Assembly (NCBI RefSeq): GCF_029960785.1
Contig: NZ_JASBQE010000027.1
Span: forward strand, 62,001 to 126,000
DNA: 64,000 nucleotides
Direction of reading: 5' to 3'
Origin: Polyangium sp. 15x6
GTDB taxonomy: Bacteria; Myxococcota_A; Polyangia; Polyangiales; Polyangiaceae
The notes under the pieces were generated by a model. The model ran no database searches and had not been told where the DNA came from. It saw only the letters and a program-made list of their open reading frames with translations. Of the stretch, positions 47,858-58,101 are shown in pieces; the first letter of the stretch is position 1, and each line of letters opens with the position of its first letter. The translations under genes and the position numbers were made by a program.

Positions 47858-49168
47858 TCATTGACAAATGCAGGTCATGCGGTTGCATGTATCACACGGA
47901 AAATCGTAGAACGAGCCACCGGTGAACGACTTCGGTTGCTCTCCGATGAAGCATTCCGTGCTCTGGGTCTGAAAACACGCCTCCGTCTCGTCGCCGCAGT
48001 CGACGCAGAAGAACGCGCAACATTGCGCAATGGGCTTGCCGCATCCCGCATCCCCATTGCAAACCCACGTGCCCTTGCACGGCGCGCAGCTCCCGCCGCA
48101 GTCGACCTTGAGCTCGTTCCCATCCTGGACGCCATTCTCGCACCGGCACGTCCCGCCCACGCAGGTGTCCGCGCCCATGCAACGCCCCCCTGGATTGTTG
48201 CCGTCGAGGGCCGGCGCGCATACGCCGTTCGGCTTTCCGGTCGCCGTATTGACGCACCCCATGCACTTGTCGTCACACGCGCTCTCGCAGCATACCCCCT
48301 GGACGCAAAAGCCAGTCGTGCAATCGGGGTTCGTCTTGCACACCGCCCCCACGGGTTGCTCGCCCACCGAAACGCAGGCCATGCCCTCGCAAACGAACCC
48401 GGGGCTGCAATCGCCGCATACGCCGTCCGTGCACGATTGACAGCCCATCCCGCACGCGGTGCCGTTCGCCGCGTTCGCGTGCTCGGTGCCCATGTCCGTG
48501 CAGATGTCGTCGGTGCAGGGGTCCATGTCGTCGGCCGCGTCGGTCGGATACGGGACCTGGTCGAGGTTCCCCTTGCCGTCGCAGGCCTCGGCCTTGCAAT
48601 CACCCTTCACCGTATCCGCGACGATGGTGCCCGCCGGCTCGAAGACACGAATGCAGACCTTGCTCTCGGTCGGGCACGACCATTTCAAGCACGGGCCGTC
48701 GTCTCCGCAGTCGCTCGGCATCGTGCAGCCCGCGCAGGACCCGAGCCCGTCGCACTTGAGCAGCATGTCCTTGCCGCAAGGCGTGGTGTTCTCGAGAGGC
48801 ACGAAGAGCGGCGTGCCATCGACGCACTTGTCCTCGGTGCACACGCTCCCATCTTCGGGGTGCTGATCCGGCGCCGGCTTCGACACCTCGTGTCCCGCGC
48901 CGTCACACGTCACCTCCTGGCAATCGTCGAGCGGCTGGCCGAGCGGCTTTTCCCCCTTGGCCAGCACCTCCACGTACGTGCACACGCCCTCGTCGCAGAA
49001 ACGCTTGCCGCACCCCGTATCCTCGCCCGGACAATCCTGCGCTTTCTTGCACGAGTCCGGCGGCTGCTTGTTGAAATCGTACCCGAGGACCACGCACCCG
49101 CCCGCGCCGAGGAGGAACGTCAGGGCGAGGACCCTGGAAAGCACCTGCGTCTTCTTCGTGGATCGCAT
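47858..49168 (-). CDS. cysteine-rich lipoprotein, tandem paralogue B
   Basis: A 436-residue lipoprotein (LGAGGC lipobox) with the same modular Cys-rich body as the downstream paralogue, ending MTCICQ. ATG 49168 shares one base with the stop of the upstream TPR gene (TGATG), so it is co-translated. Differences from paralogue A lie at the N-terminus, in a CAFFCVDCGDETEAC segment and just before the end. Cysteines are nearly all conserved between the two, pointing to selection for the disulfide framework. Confidence 0.87.
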   Translation of the reverse strand: MRSTKKTQVLSRVLALTFLLGAGGCVVLGYDFNKQPPDSCKKAQDCPGEDTGCGKRFCDEGVCTYVEVLAKGEKPLGQPLDDCQEVTCDGAGHEVSKPAPDQHPEDGSVCTEDKCVDGTPLFVPLENTTPCGKDMLLKCDGLGSCAGCTMPSDCGDDGPCLKWSCPTESKVCIRVFEPAGTIVADTVKGDCKAEACDGKGNLDQVPYPTDAADDMDPCTDDICTDMGTEHANAANGTACGMGCQSCTDGVCGDCSPGFVCEGMACVSVGEQPVGAVCKTNPDCTTGFCVQGVCCESACDDKCMGCVNTATGKPNGVCAPALDGNNPGGRCMGADTCVGGTCRCENGVQDGNELKVDCGGSCAPCKGTWVCNGDAGCGKPIAQCCAFFCVDCGDETEACFQTQSTECFIGEQPKSFTGGSFYDFPCDTCNRMTCICQ

Positions 49169-50139
49169 CAGAACTTCCCCTCGACCCCCACGAAGCCAGG
49201 CCCCACGACGAAGGAATGGCCGGGCTTGTTCTTCTCCTGGCCCTTCTTCTTCCCGTCGAGGAGCAGGAGCACCGCCCCCGCGCCCGCCCCCGCGATGCCC
49301 ACGCCCCACGTGATCGCATTCGCCACGAGCATCGTCTTGCCGAGCTTGGCCGCCTCGTACCCCTGTGCCGTGTCGCATTGCACGTTGGGGCAACCTCCCT
49401 CCACGCGGCCATTCGCCGAGACGATGATCCCGCCCGTGATGATCGCCCCGACGAACCCGAGCCCGCCCACGCCGAGCGCCGCGATGCCCGCGATACGCCG
49501 CGGCCCGAACAGGGGGGGCGGGGGCGGCTCGACGATGACCTTGCCTGCGTTGACGAGGATCTCGACCTGCTCCGCCTCGGCGACCTCGAGGACGTACTTC
49601 TCCTCGGTGCGCTTCGGCGCGAGCACGGAAATGGTGCGCTTGCCGGGATTGATGGGCACCGCGACGCCGATCGCCTCGGCCTCCTTGCCGTCGATCGTGA
49701 CGCGGGTGTCCTTGGGCAGCGCGGTCTTGGGCTTGATCGTGAGGTACGGGATGCGCGGCTCGATCTCCGCGAGCTTCTTCTTCGAGGGCGCGAGGCGCGG
49801 ATCGCCGGGGTCGAGGACGACGATGCCCTCCTTGTAATAACGCATCGCCGTGACGAGGCGCCCCTCGTGCTCCTCGCATTGCGCGAGGTTGAAGAGCGTG
49901 CCGGCGCGGCGGACGAGCGCGAGGCTCTCCTCGAACTTGGGGCAAGCCGTGGCGTAATCGTTCCTGTCGATCGCGGCGCGCGCCTCCTTGAAGAGCTCCT
50001 CGGCGCGGCGCGCGTCGTCGTCCGTCTTGTCGGCCGCGGCGGGGCGCGCGAGCAAGAGCGAAAGAAGGGCCGCGCCGAGCCCCACGGCGCGCAGCTTGCG
50101 CCGCTCCCAGGTCGAGCAGTCGTTCTTCGAGGTCACCAT
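49168..50139 (-). CDS. TPR/PEGA-like periplasmic protein with membrane segments
   Basis: A 323-residue protein. An N-terminal signal or anchor (AVGLGAALLSLLLARPAAA) is followed by a TPR-like stretch (ARRAEELFKEARAAIDRNDYATACPKFEESL, then GTLFNLAQCEEHEGRLVTAMRYYKEG). A PEGA-like beta segment follows (DTRVTIDGKEAEAI, then NPGKRTISVLAPKR). Two transmembrane segments come near the end (IAGIAALGVGGLGFVGAIITGG and ITWGVGIAGAGAGAVLLLLDG). This layout is frequent next to myxobacterial kinases. ATG 50139 overlaps the kinase stop by 7 bp, and its own stop overlaps paralogue B. Function unknown. Confidence 0.82.
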   Translation of the reverse strand: MVTSKNDCSTWERRKLRAVGLGAALLSLLLARPAAADKTDDDARRAEELFKEARAAIDRNDYATACPKFEESLALVRRAGTLFNLAQCEEHEGRLVTAMRYYKEGIVVLDPGDPRLAPSKKKLAEIEPRIPYLTIKPKTALPKDTRVTIDGKEAEAIGVAVPINPGKRTISVLAPKRTEEKYVLEVAEAEQVEILVNAGKVIVEPPPPPLFGPRRIAGIAALGVGGLGFVGAIITGGIIVSANGRVEGGCPNVQCDTAQGYEAAKLGKTMLVANAITWGVGIAGAGAGAVLLLLDGKKKGQEKNKPGHSFVVGPGFVGVEGKF

Positions 50140-51428
50140 TCGCTGAAGATGTCCTTCGAGCCGCCTGTTTGTGGAGGCGTCGTGCTCTTCTGGGGGGTCG
50201 GAACGGGCGAGGCGCGCGGCCCCGTCGCCGCCTTCGGCGCGGCGCTCGCCGAAGGCGGAGGCGGAGGCGCGAGAGCGACGGAGGTCGCCGCGGATGCTGG
50301 CGGCGCGAGGGCCGCAGACGATGCGGGCGCGTGCAGTGCCGCGGGCGAGGTCGCCGCCGCGGAGGGCGTCGTCCCGAAGGCGCGGACGAGGACGAACCCA
50401 ACGCCGCCGAGCACGAGGGCCGCCGCGAGCGCGGCGCCGACGAGCACGGCCTTGCGCGAAGGAGGCGGCGACGCGGCGTCTCGCGAGAACGCGGCGCCGC
50501 CCTCGGACGGCCCCATCGTGATCGGCGGCGCCGGCGGCATGAGCTGCATCGCGGCGCGGAGGGCGCGCTGCATCGTGCGCGCGTCGGGCCAGCGGCGCTG
50601 GCGATCGAAGGCGAGCGCGCGATCGACGACCTCGCAGAACGCCGGCGGCAAACCGGGCATGATCGAGCCGATCGGCGGCGCTTGCCGCGTCATCGCAAGC
50701 AGCAGGACCTTGTTCACGGTCTCGGCCTCGTGGACGAGCCTGCCGGAGAGCGCGTAGTACATGACCGCGCCGAGCGCCCAGAGGTCGGTGCGCGCGTCGA
50801 TCTCGGCCGTGTGACCGAGCGCTTGTTCGGGCGGCATGAAGGCCGGCGTGCCCATCACGCTGCCGACCTCCGTGGCGCGACCGACGCCCCCGACCGCCGC
50901 ATTCTCCCGCATGCGCGCGATGCCGAAGTCGAGGATCTTCACCTCGCCGGCCCTCGTCAAAAATACGTTCTCGGGCTTCATATCCCGATGCACGATGCCC
51001 TTGTCGTGCGCGGCCGCGAGGACGTCGAGCAAGCGCTCCGCGACGAACGCGACCTCCGACGGATGCAGGCGTCCCCCGGGATGCGCGCGCCCGCGCTCCT
51101 CGAGGTTCTGCCCTTCGAGCAGCTCCATCACGAGGAAGACCGCGCCGTCCTCCGCGCTGTCGTCGTCGAGCACGGCGACTGCGCCCGGATGCTCGATCCG
51201 GTTCGCGACGTAGCCTTCGCGCAGGAAGCGACGGCGCGCTTCCTCGTCGGTCGCGAGCTCCGCGCGGAGCAGCTTCACCGCACCGCGCTTGCCGTTCCTG
51301 TGCGTGGCCGCGTAGACGCACGCGGTGCCGCCGACGCCGAGCAGGCGGTCGAGCCGCCATTTGCCACGCAAGACCTGGCCCACGCGGGCTTGGGCTCGCT
51401 GGAAGACGTCGTCGGCGACCCGCTCCAT
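50133..51428 (-). CDS. membrane-anchored Ser/Thr protein kinase
   Basis: A 431-residue Hanks-type kinase. From ATG 51428 the catalytic domain has the Gly loop GVGGTACVY (31-39), Lys52 in AVKLL, HRDMKPEN (147-154) and DFG from Asp167, all intact. Substrate-loop GTPAFMPPEQALG also fits. A transmembrane helix (VLVGAALAAALVLGGVGFVLV, about residues 335-355) and a Pro/Ala/Ser-rich extracytoplasmic tail follow. It is the first gene of a four-gene unit with the TPR protein and two Cys-rich lipoproteins, suggesting a surface-signalling module. An in-frame ATG 36 nt upstream is possible. Confidence 0.92.
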   Translation of the reverse strand: MERVADDVFQRAQARVGQVLRGKWRLDRLLGVGGTACVYAATHRNGKRGAVKLLRAELATDEEARRRFLREGYVANRIEHPGAVAVLDDDSAEDGAVFLVMELLEGQNLEERGRAHPGGRLHPSEVAFVAERLLDVLAAAHDKGIVHRDMKPENVFLTRAGEVKILDFGIARMRENAAVGGVGRATEVGSVMGTPAFMPPEQALGHTAEIDARTDLWALGAVMYYALSGRLVHEAETVNKVLLLAMTRQAPPIGSIMPGLPPAFCEVVDRALAFDRQRRWPDARTMQRALRAAMQLMPPAPPITMGPSEGGAAFSRDAASPPPSRKAVLVGAALAAALVLGGVGFVLVRAFGTTPSAAATSPAALHAPASSAALAPPASAATSVALAPPPPPSASAAPKAATGPRASPVPTPQKSTTPPQTGGSKDIFSEW

Positions 51429-51540
51429 CGTGCTGATCGAACCGTCTCGTCGCGAGACTGTCAAGGCGTGCGGGGGGCTTCTCGCGGAGCGGAGCCCCCA
51501 ACGTCAACGGGACGACCCCGGCTTTTCACGGGCGCCCGGC

Positions 51541-52806
51541 TTACTTCTTCTTTTGCTTCGCGAGCCCTTCGAGGATCTGGAGGAACCGCTGGCACTTCTT
51601 GCCGACCTCGAGCCCGTAGGCCGCACGACCATTGCAAAGCTTCTCGGCGCGCTCCATGGCCACGGCGTCGCCTTTGATCGCGCGGGACGCGACCTCCTCG
51701 GCGTCCGGCGCGATGCCCTCTTTGTAGGCCGTCTCCTTTTCGAGCTCCTTCGAGGCGAGCGCCTTCTTGAGGTCCTCGGAGATCTCCGGTACGTCGGCCC
51801 ACGCCGCCGAGGAGCGCGCCGCGCCGCGCGCGTACGCAAGCCAGATGCGGCCCTTCGCCTTCGTGTCGCCGCACGGCATGTCGGCCTCTTTGGCCATCAG
51901 ATCCGCGGCGACGAGCTTCGCCTCCGCGGCGCGCTCGAGCTTCTCCGCGGCGCCCTTCGCGGTCGCCTTGTCCTCCGCGGAGAGCTTGCCCGACTCGACG
52001 GCCTTCGCGAGCGCGTCGCACGAGGCCTCGTACCGCTCGCGCGCGCGTCGCTCCTCGCAAGCCTTCTTTTTCTCGTCGATGCGCGCAAAATGCTCGGGCA
52101 GCGCGTGCCGCTTCTCTTCCTCGTCGATGTCCGTGATCGAGCACGGGTCGGTCGCGGCCGTGATGCGCGCGTCGAGCTTCTGGCGTGCGGCGGCGATGCG
52201 GCGCTCGCGGATCATGAACGCGCCCGCGACCGAGCAGATGGCGAAGATCAGGAACACGAGCGAGACACGAAAGAGCTGCCGCCGCTGCAGGTGCCGATGG
52301 ACGAGCCGGCTCCGATCAATGAGCTCGCCGGCCTTCTCCATGGCCTCTTCCCAGGCTTCGAGCTCGGCCGCGAGCACCTTCAGCGGGCCCACGAGCGCGC
52401 GCTCGCGCGAGAAACGACGCGCCACGTTCGTGAGCGTCTGCGCGGCGCTCTTCCTCTTGGGATCGACCTCCATCGTGGCGCCGGCGAGGCCCGTGAGCAG
52501 GCCTCCGACGGAGACGGCGTACTGCTCGAAGACGCTCTGCGCCTCGACACGCGCGCGCTCGAGCTGCTGGAGCTGGCCCATGTACCCGGCCCACGGGAGG
52601 ATCGCCTCGACGTCGCGGGGCTTGAGACCGAGCCGCTTCGCCGTGACCTGAACGGCCGTCGTGAGCGCTCCGAGCAGGCTGTCGTGCGAGACCTCCGCGA
52701 GGCCCTGCGGGACGCGCACCTCGCGAAAACACTCGAACGCCCTGTACGTCGGGGCGAGCGCCAATTCGCTCAGCGTGCTGCCGAAGTCGAGTCGTGCGGC
52801 CGTCAA
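51541..52806 (-). CDS. hypothetical membrane protein
   Basis: A 421-residue protein from a TTG start at 52806, chosen because GAGGGGAG lies directly upstream; a longer form from 52887 adds an atypical extension. The first ~185 residues are helical and probably cytoplasmic. One transmembrane segment follows (LFRVSLVFLIFAICSVAGAFMI, about residues 190-212), then a coiled, Lys/Glu/Ala-rich domain with several cysteines (DPCSITD, ASCDALA, EKLCNGR). It lies 112 bp before the kinase on the same strand. No family was recognised. Confidence 0.72.
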   Translation of the reverse strand: MTAARLDFGSTLSELALAPTYRAFECFREVRVPQGLAEVSHDSLLGALTTAVQVTAKRLGLKPRDVEAILPWAGYMGQLQQLERARVEAQSVFEQYAVSVGGLLTGLAGATMEVDPKRKSAAQTLTNVARRFSRERALVGPLKVLAAELEAWEEAMEKAGELIDRSRLVHRHLQRRQLFRVSLVFLIFAICSVAGAFMIRERRIAAARQKLDARITAATDPCSITDIDEEEKRHALPEHFARIDEKKKACEERRARERYEASCDALAKAVESGKLSAEDKATAKGAAEKLERAAEAKLVAADLMAKEADMPCGDTKAKGRIWLAYARGAARSSAAWADVPEISEDLKKALASKELEKETAYKEGIAPDAEEVASRAIKGDAVAMERAEKLCNGRAAYGLEVGKKCQRFLQILEGLAKQKKK

Positions 52807-52931
52807 GTGCTCCCCTCGTTTTTTCGCGGGAGACTCGATGGTACGGGGGTTCGAGACCCAGCGCAACGACGCGTTCGTCCCGCGCACCAGGATCTACCCC
52901 GCCGCGTCCGGCCCTTGTACCATCCGCGCCG

Positions 52932-53735
<804 letters not shown>

Positions 53736-53750
53736 GCGTCCCCCTCGGGA

Positions 53751-54638
53751 CTAGTTGACCTTGACGACCGGCGCGCCGAGGGCGGCCCGCGTCGCGCCGG
53801 TCTCCGCGTGGACGACGCGGATCTCGCGCTGGGGGAGCGGGATGTCGACGCCACGCTCGCGAAAGGCTTCGACGAGCGCGCGGTAGAGGCCGAGGTGCGC
53901 CTGCTCGTACTCGGGGACGGGCACCCACGGGCGGACGGAGATCGTGAGCGCGAAATCGGAGACCTTGCGGATCCCGATGAGCGGCGCGGGCTCCCGGAGG
54001 ACGCGCCCGTCGGCGAGGACCGTCTCCGTCGCGACGTCGATGGCCTTTCCGATATCGGAGGCATGCGCAATGCCGATCTCGATGTCGAGCTGGCGTTTCG
54101 TGCCGTAGTTGTGCAGGATTTCCCCGGAAATCTGGCGGTTCGGGATGACGATCAGCGATTGATCGGTGTGGCGCAGGGTGGTCGAGAACAGCGTGATGTC
54201 GACGACCTCGCCGTGCTCCTTGAGGACGTCGATGTATTCGCCGACCTTGAAGGGCTTGAGGAAAAAGATGGTCATGCCCGCGATGAGGTTCGAGAGCACG
54301 CCCTGCATGGCGAGGCCGATACCGACACCGGCGACGCCGAGACCGGCGATGAGCGAAGCGACGGGGACGCCGATCTTTTCCGCGGCAATGACGATCGTGG
54401 CGCCGACGACGACGAGCCGGAGCAAGCGGACGATGAGGGTCCGGAGCGCGACGTCGATCGTGGCCTTCTTTTCGAGCCAGGCGTCGAGCATGCGGGTGAG
54501 GTATCCCGCCACCTTGAACCCGACGAAGACGATGACGCACGCGCCGAGGATCTGAAGCCCGTACCGCACGGCGAATTCGACGAGCGTGGTCTTCAGGCTC
54601 GTGAGGCCCGCGCCGACCTGGTTCATCGTTTCCTGCAT
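53751..54638 (-). CDS. small-conductance mechanosensitive channel (MscS type)
   Basis: A 295-residue inner-membrane channel opened by membrane tension. Three transmembrane helices come first (QILGACVIVFVGFKVAGYLTRMLD, LIVRLLRLVVVGATIVIAAEKI, then the pore helix VASLIAGLGVAGVGIGLAMQGVLSNLIAG). The beta-domain follows with PFKVGEYIDVLKEHGEVVDITLFSTTLRHTDQSLIVIPN, the standard MscS signature. Length and motifs match E. coli MscS. It is a simple, single-domain member, unlike the longer MscS protein at 44834. Its end is 15 bp from the convergent LRR gene. Confidence 0.94.
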   Translation of the reverse strand: MQETMNQVGAGLTSLKTTLVEFAVRYGLQILGACVIVFVGFKVAGYLTRMLDAWLEKKATIDVALRTLIVRLLRLVVVGATIVIAAEKIGVPVASLIAGLGVAGVGIGLAMQGVLSNLIAGMTIFFLKPFKVGEYIDVLKEHGEVVDITLFSTTLRHTDQSLIVIPNRQISGEILHNYGTKRQLDIEIGIAHASDIGKAIDVATETVLADGRVLREPAPLIGIRKVSDFALTISVRPWVPVPEYEQAHLGLYRALVEAFRERGVDIPLPQREIRVVHAETGATRAALGAPVVKVN

Positions 54639-54694
54639 GAGGGGGATGGTCGCATCGGGGAGACGGGAACGTCAACGCGCTCGCGCTCGGCTGG

Positions 54695-56173
54695 CTACAC
54701 GTCCCCGGACGTCACCGCGTGATCCCAGTACGTCACGCCACCCTCCTTCCAGGTCACGAAGCGGACCCAGCCGTCCTGGGAGACGACGATCACGAGCGCG
54801 CCGTGAATGTGCTGGCAAAGGCGATAGGCGGAGCGGTGCCTCGTCCCGACGGCCTCCGTCGGCTCGATCGAATAACGCATCCCTTCCATGTCCAGCGCCC
54901 GCCTCACCGACGGCACCTCGGACAACTCGCCGCCGATCTCGCAGCCGAACCCGAGCAGCTCGAGGCGCCTCGTCAATACGACGGCGCCATCCACGTCCGC
55001 CAGGCCCGCGATCAGGGTCGAGAGCTCGGAGACGGCTTCGTCGAGGTTCACGAGGTGCGGGTCGGTGCTGGACTCGTAGAGGTCCCAGCCGACCGCCGCC
55101 GATGGCGGCGCCCACGCCTTGCTGCGCCCGGCGAGCGCGTCCATGGTCGCGAGGATCAACGTGCGATAACGACGCCGCGGCTCTCCCTCGCAAAACTCGT
55201 ATTTGATGCGGAGCAGGCCCGCCGCCGTGCCCACCTCGCCCGGCGGCAGGATGATCAGCGTGCCGCCGTGGTGCACCCGGCGAATCGTGGTGATGAGGCG
55301 CTTCAGCATTTGCCAGGTGATGAGCCGCGTCACCTCGGGATCGAGCTCCGCCCCGGGCGTGCGCGCGAGGGGCCGGGCCTCCTCGTGCAGCGCCGTGAGC
55401 TCGGCGTGCACCGCCTCGAATCCCTCGGACAGCCAGCGCGCCTCGAAGACGTCCATCGCCGGTCCCGTGATCCTGCCGCCCTGCAGCTCGCCCAGCGTGA
55501 CCGGCCCCCTCGCCACCGCGAGCTGCCCCGGCCCCGACGCGCGAATGACGAGCGCCCAAGGCGGCAGGCTCGACCACGAGCCCCGCCCGCCTTGCGCCGC
55601 GTGCAGCCATCGGGGCCCCGAATGCAGGAGGCCCCATATCTCGAATCCGCCATGGCCGTCCTCGCGCACGCCGATGAGCGCGCGGTGGTATTTGATGGCG
55701 GGCGATAGCCGCCGCAGCTCGTGCGGGTCGAGCGGGCGAGCGCGCGTGAACATCAGGCGGTGCAGCCCCCAGGGTGGGCCGGCATCGGCCGGATAACGCT
55801 CGGCGTCGCCGAGGATCAATCGGAAGGTGACCGGCCGCTCCTCCTCGCGCAGCAGGCTCGCCTGATAACAGATGGACAGAAGCTCCTCGAGCGCCTCCAG
55901 CCCCGGGAGTCGTGAGCTCCCGACCGCTTGCACCTCGTCCCATCGCTCGTGCACGAGCCTGGCGAGCTGGGGTGGATACGAATGCAGCACGTTCGATCCT
56001 AAGGCCCGCGCGGCGTCCTCCCAAGGGGCCCGCGCCGCGACGGTTGCCTCCTCCTGCGGCCGCGCGCCGAGTTCCCTCGCCGTCGAACCGAGTGAGCGTC
56101 GTCCTCGGGCGGAAGCGGGGTGTCCGCCGGGCTCATGGGCGGGGAAATAGCTCACCTCCAGGCGCTCCATCAT
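54695..56173 (-). CDS. DAC (diadenylate cyclase)-domain protein with large N-terminal sensor
   Basis: A 492-residue protein. The last ~100 residues match the DAC fold that makes c-di-AMP: DGA at 395-397 (DVDGAVVLTRRLELLGFG) and GTRHR at 443-447 (VGTRHRSAYRLCQ). These are the two nucleotide-binding motifs, followed by VIVVSQDGWVRFV. The N-terminal ~380 residues contain no membrane segment and resemble sensor domains found fused to DAC domains (DACNV-like), with GGTLIILPPGEVG and KYEFCEGEPRRRYRTLIL. Two ATGs at 56173 and 56170 are possible starts. Whether it is active cannot be told, but both motifs are intact. Confidence 0.78.
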   Translation of the reverse strand: MMERLEVSYFPAHEPGGHPASARGRRSLGSTARELGARPQEEATVAARAPWEDAARALGSNVLHSYPPQLARLVHERWDEVQAVGSSRLPGLEALEELLSICYQASLLREEERPVTFRLILGDAERYPADAGPPWGLHRLMFTRARPLDPHELRRLSPAIKYHRALIGVREDGHGGFEIWGLLHSGPRWLHAAQGGRGSWSSLPPWALVIRASGPGQLAVARGPVTLGELQGGRITGPAMDVFEARWLSEGFEAVHAELTALHEEARPLARTPGAELDPEVTRLITWQMLKRLITTIRRVHHGGTLIILPPGEVGTAAGLLRIKYEFCEGEPRRRYRTLILATMDALAGRSKAWAPPSAAVGWDLYESSTDPHLVNLDEAVSELSTLIAGLADVDGAVVLTRRLELLGFGCEIGGELSEVPSVRRALDMEGMRYSIEPTEAVGTRHRSAYRLCQHIHGALVIVVSQDGWVRFVTWKEGGVTYWDHAVTSGDV

Positions 56174-56334
56174 GCCATCCTCGCATCGTGCTCTCGCACC
56201 TCCGCGCGTTCCTTCAGAGCCTCCGCGCAGCGCTCCGCCCGCCTCCCGCGCCGCCGGCACCGCCATCCACGCCCGCGCACGTGGACGGCTATCGAACATC
56301 CGCGCGTTCCCCCGACGAGCCTTCGCCGTGGCCC

Positions 56335-57183
56335 ATGAGCGGAACACGGTCGACGGCGCGATACTTCAGCATCGTCCTCTACGAGTTCCACAAGTCCCGC
56401 GGGCAGCCGACGAACGGGACACGCCTTGCGCGCGTCGATCCGCCGGGATTGCTGGAGGGCTGGAGCATCACGAGCGTGCGCCAGTATTTCTGGCAATACC
56501 TGTGGTTTGGCGTGCTCTTCTTCCATCGAGGCCCCGAGCGCTATGTTTACGTCCCCGCGGATTGGGTCGAGAGGTTGCCCGTGGATCTCGTCACCCTGGA
56601 AGACGAGATGGCCTGGCGGGACACGCAGAGCGCCTCGGCGACGGTGACGACGACGCGGCTCGATCGCCTCCTCGGCTGCGCTCTGCGAGGCGAGCCCGGC
56701 GAGCATCCCTGGGGCGACGTGGTGCGCCGCGCGCGAGGGGAGGCGCTCGCGGCCGATTGCTTTGATTTCGCGCCGCTCCTGCGCGACGACCTCGTCAGGG
56801 CGGCGGACGCTGGGCGCATGGCCGAGGCCTTCGCGCTCGTCGATGTGCTCACCACGTTCGGGGGCATCGGCAGCGAGTCGGCGGTTCTCCCCCGCGTTTT
56901 CACGGGCGCCGAGGCGGAGGCGCTGCTCGTGGAGCGGCTCGGGCCCGGGGCGCGCGAGGACGTTTGCCGCGAGCTGTCCATGGGCGCGTCCGGGGCGCAG
57001 CCCGCCGACGGGAATCGGGTTTTCGCAGCGCTCATCGATCGGCGGGAGAGCTTTGACGAAAGCAGCGGTTACCACGCGGAGCTCGCTATCGGACGGCTCT
57101 TCTTGTCCGCGGATGGGGAAGCGTGGAGCTATGAGCGCGAGGTCCTCTGGTTCGAGACAGAGGAAGGAATGCCGTATAGCTGA
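56335..57183 (+). CDS. hypothetical protein
   Basis: A 282-residue protein with no signal peptide or membrane helix. It has an aromatic-rich first half (TARYFSIVLYEFHKSRGQPTNG, then FWQYLWFGVLFFHRG) and an acidic, helical C-terminal half ending VLWFETEEGMPYS. ATG 56335 is preferred because an earlier GTG at 56188 would leave only 14 bp to the divergent DAC gene start and adds a Pro-rich stretch. It is divergent from the DAC gene and convergent with the immunity gene. No family was recognised. Confidence 0.6.
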   Translation: MSGTRSTARYFSIVLYEFHKSRGQPTNGTRLARVDPPGLLEGWSITSVRQYFWQYLWFGVLFFHRGPERYVYVPADWVERLPVDLVTLEDEMAWRDTQSASATVTTTRLDRLLGCALRGEPGEHPWGDVVRRARGEALAADCFDFAPLLRDDLVRAADAGRMAEAFALVDVLTTFGGIGSESAVLPRVFTGAEAEALLVERLGPGAREDVCRELSMGASGAQPADGNRVFAALIDRRESFDESSGYHAELAIGRLFLSADGEAWSYEREVLWFETEEGMPYS

Positions 57184-57195
57184 GCGGCTGCGGGA

Positions 57196-58080
57196 CTACT
57201 CGTCGACGACGCGGATCGGGATCCAGTCGAACCCTGTGGCGCCTGCTTCGAGGAAGATGCGGCGGACCTTGGGGGTGACGAGGAAGAGGGGGTACGGGAG
57301 TACGGAGTCGTAGACGTCACCGTTGTATTTCGCGTAGCCGTACCATTCCCAGGTGACGTTCACATCGCGGATATCGGCGACGGCGGAGGCACGATACGCA
57401 AGGCGCATAGGAATCTTGTCATCCCCTGAGAAGCAACTCCGTCCGCACGGGCAGGGTTGGGAGATCTCGACGCCCGTGGATCGGGGCGACATGGGCGGCA
57501 ACGTGTGTGTCGCGCAGAGTTGCTGCCACGGGAGCTGAAAGTGGCCCCGCTTCTCGAATGCCGCGAATACGCCCCGAAACGATATCCCTGTGGCACTGCT
57601 CTGCGCGAGCGCAACGGCTAGCTTCTCCTCCACGAGCATGTCGTTGTAGCAAGTCGCCGCCGCGCGCCGGCCCTCCAGGACATGGAGCTCTTGGCCGTCG
57701 ACGACCATCGCGGACGTCTGGCGGGCCCCGACTCCACAGCGCTCGCACGCCTCGGACATGTCGTACGTCGTGCCGACACGCGGGCCCGCGAAAATACTGC
57801 CGTCTGGGGAGAAGTACCTCACGACGAGCAGACGCGCCGCTTCGAGTTCCTCTTCCGCAAAGCGGTCCTCGCGCCGTTCGCCCCAACGAATGCCGCGCTC
57901 CTTGAGGAGGTTCAGGAGGAGCGGCAGGCGTTCGTCCGTCTCGTCGAGCTTGACGATCGTGGCCTCCATGACGTCGTCGAGCACGGCCACGTCGGGACCA
58001 CATCCCGCGGGACCGAGGACCGTCTGCGGTCCACCTGGGATGCGCCGGTTGTTGACAGTGATTTCTACTTCGGTCCACAT
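57196..58080 (-). CDS. SitI6-like double-CXXCG immunity protein
   Basis: A 294-residue cytoplasmic protein of the myxobacterial double-CXXCG family, immunity proteins for SitA6-type toxins. The first motif CERCG is at residues 112-116 (SEACERCGVG). The second is reduced to CPCG at 210-213, followed by another Cys (GRSCF). The context DGSIFAGPRVGTTYDMSEACERCG and WQQLCATHTLPPMSPRSTG is typical of the family. It lies 21 bp downstream of the toxin gene on the same strand, the order expected for toxin-immunity pairs. Family membership is from memory of the pattern and needs a search. Confidence 0.8.
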   Translation of the reverse strand: MWTEVEITVNNRRIPGGPQTVLGPAGCGPDVAVLDDVMEATIVKLDETDERLPLLLNLLKERGIRWGERREDRFAEEELEAARLLVVRYFSPDGSIFAGPRVGTTYDMSEACERCGVGARQTSAMVVDGQELHVLEGRRAAATCYNDMLVEEKLAVALAQSSATGISFRGVFAAFEKRGHFQLPWQQLCATHTLPPMSPRSTGVEISQPCPCGRSCFSGDDKIPMRLAYRASAVADIRDVNVTWEWYGYAKYNGDVYDSVLPYPLFLVTPKVRRIFLEAGATGFDWIPIRVVDE

Positions 58081-58101
58081 GTCGCGTGCCTCAATGGCGG
58101 T

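Noticed and set aside
55912-56334. Extended N-terminus for the gene at 56335
   Set aside because: Runs antisense into the DAC gene, Pro/Arg-rich; even the GTG at 56188 leaves only 14 bp between divergent starts.
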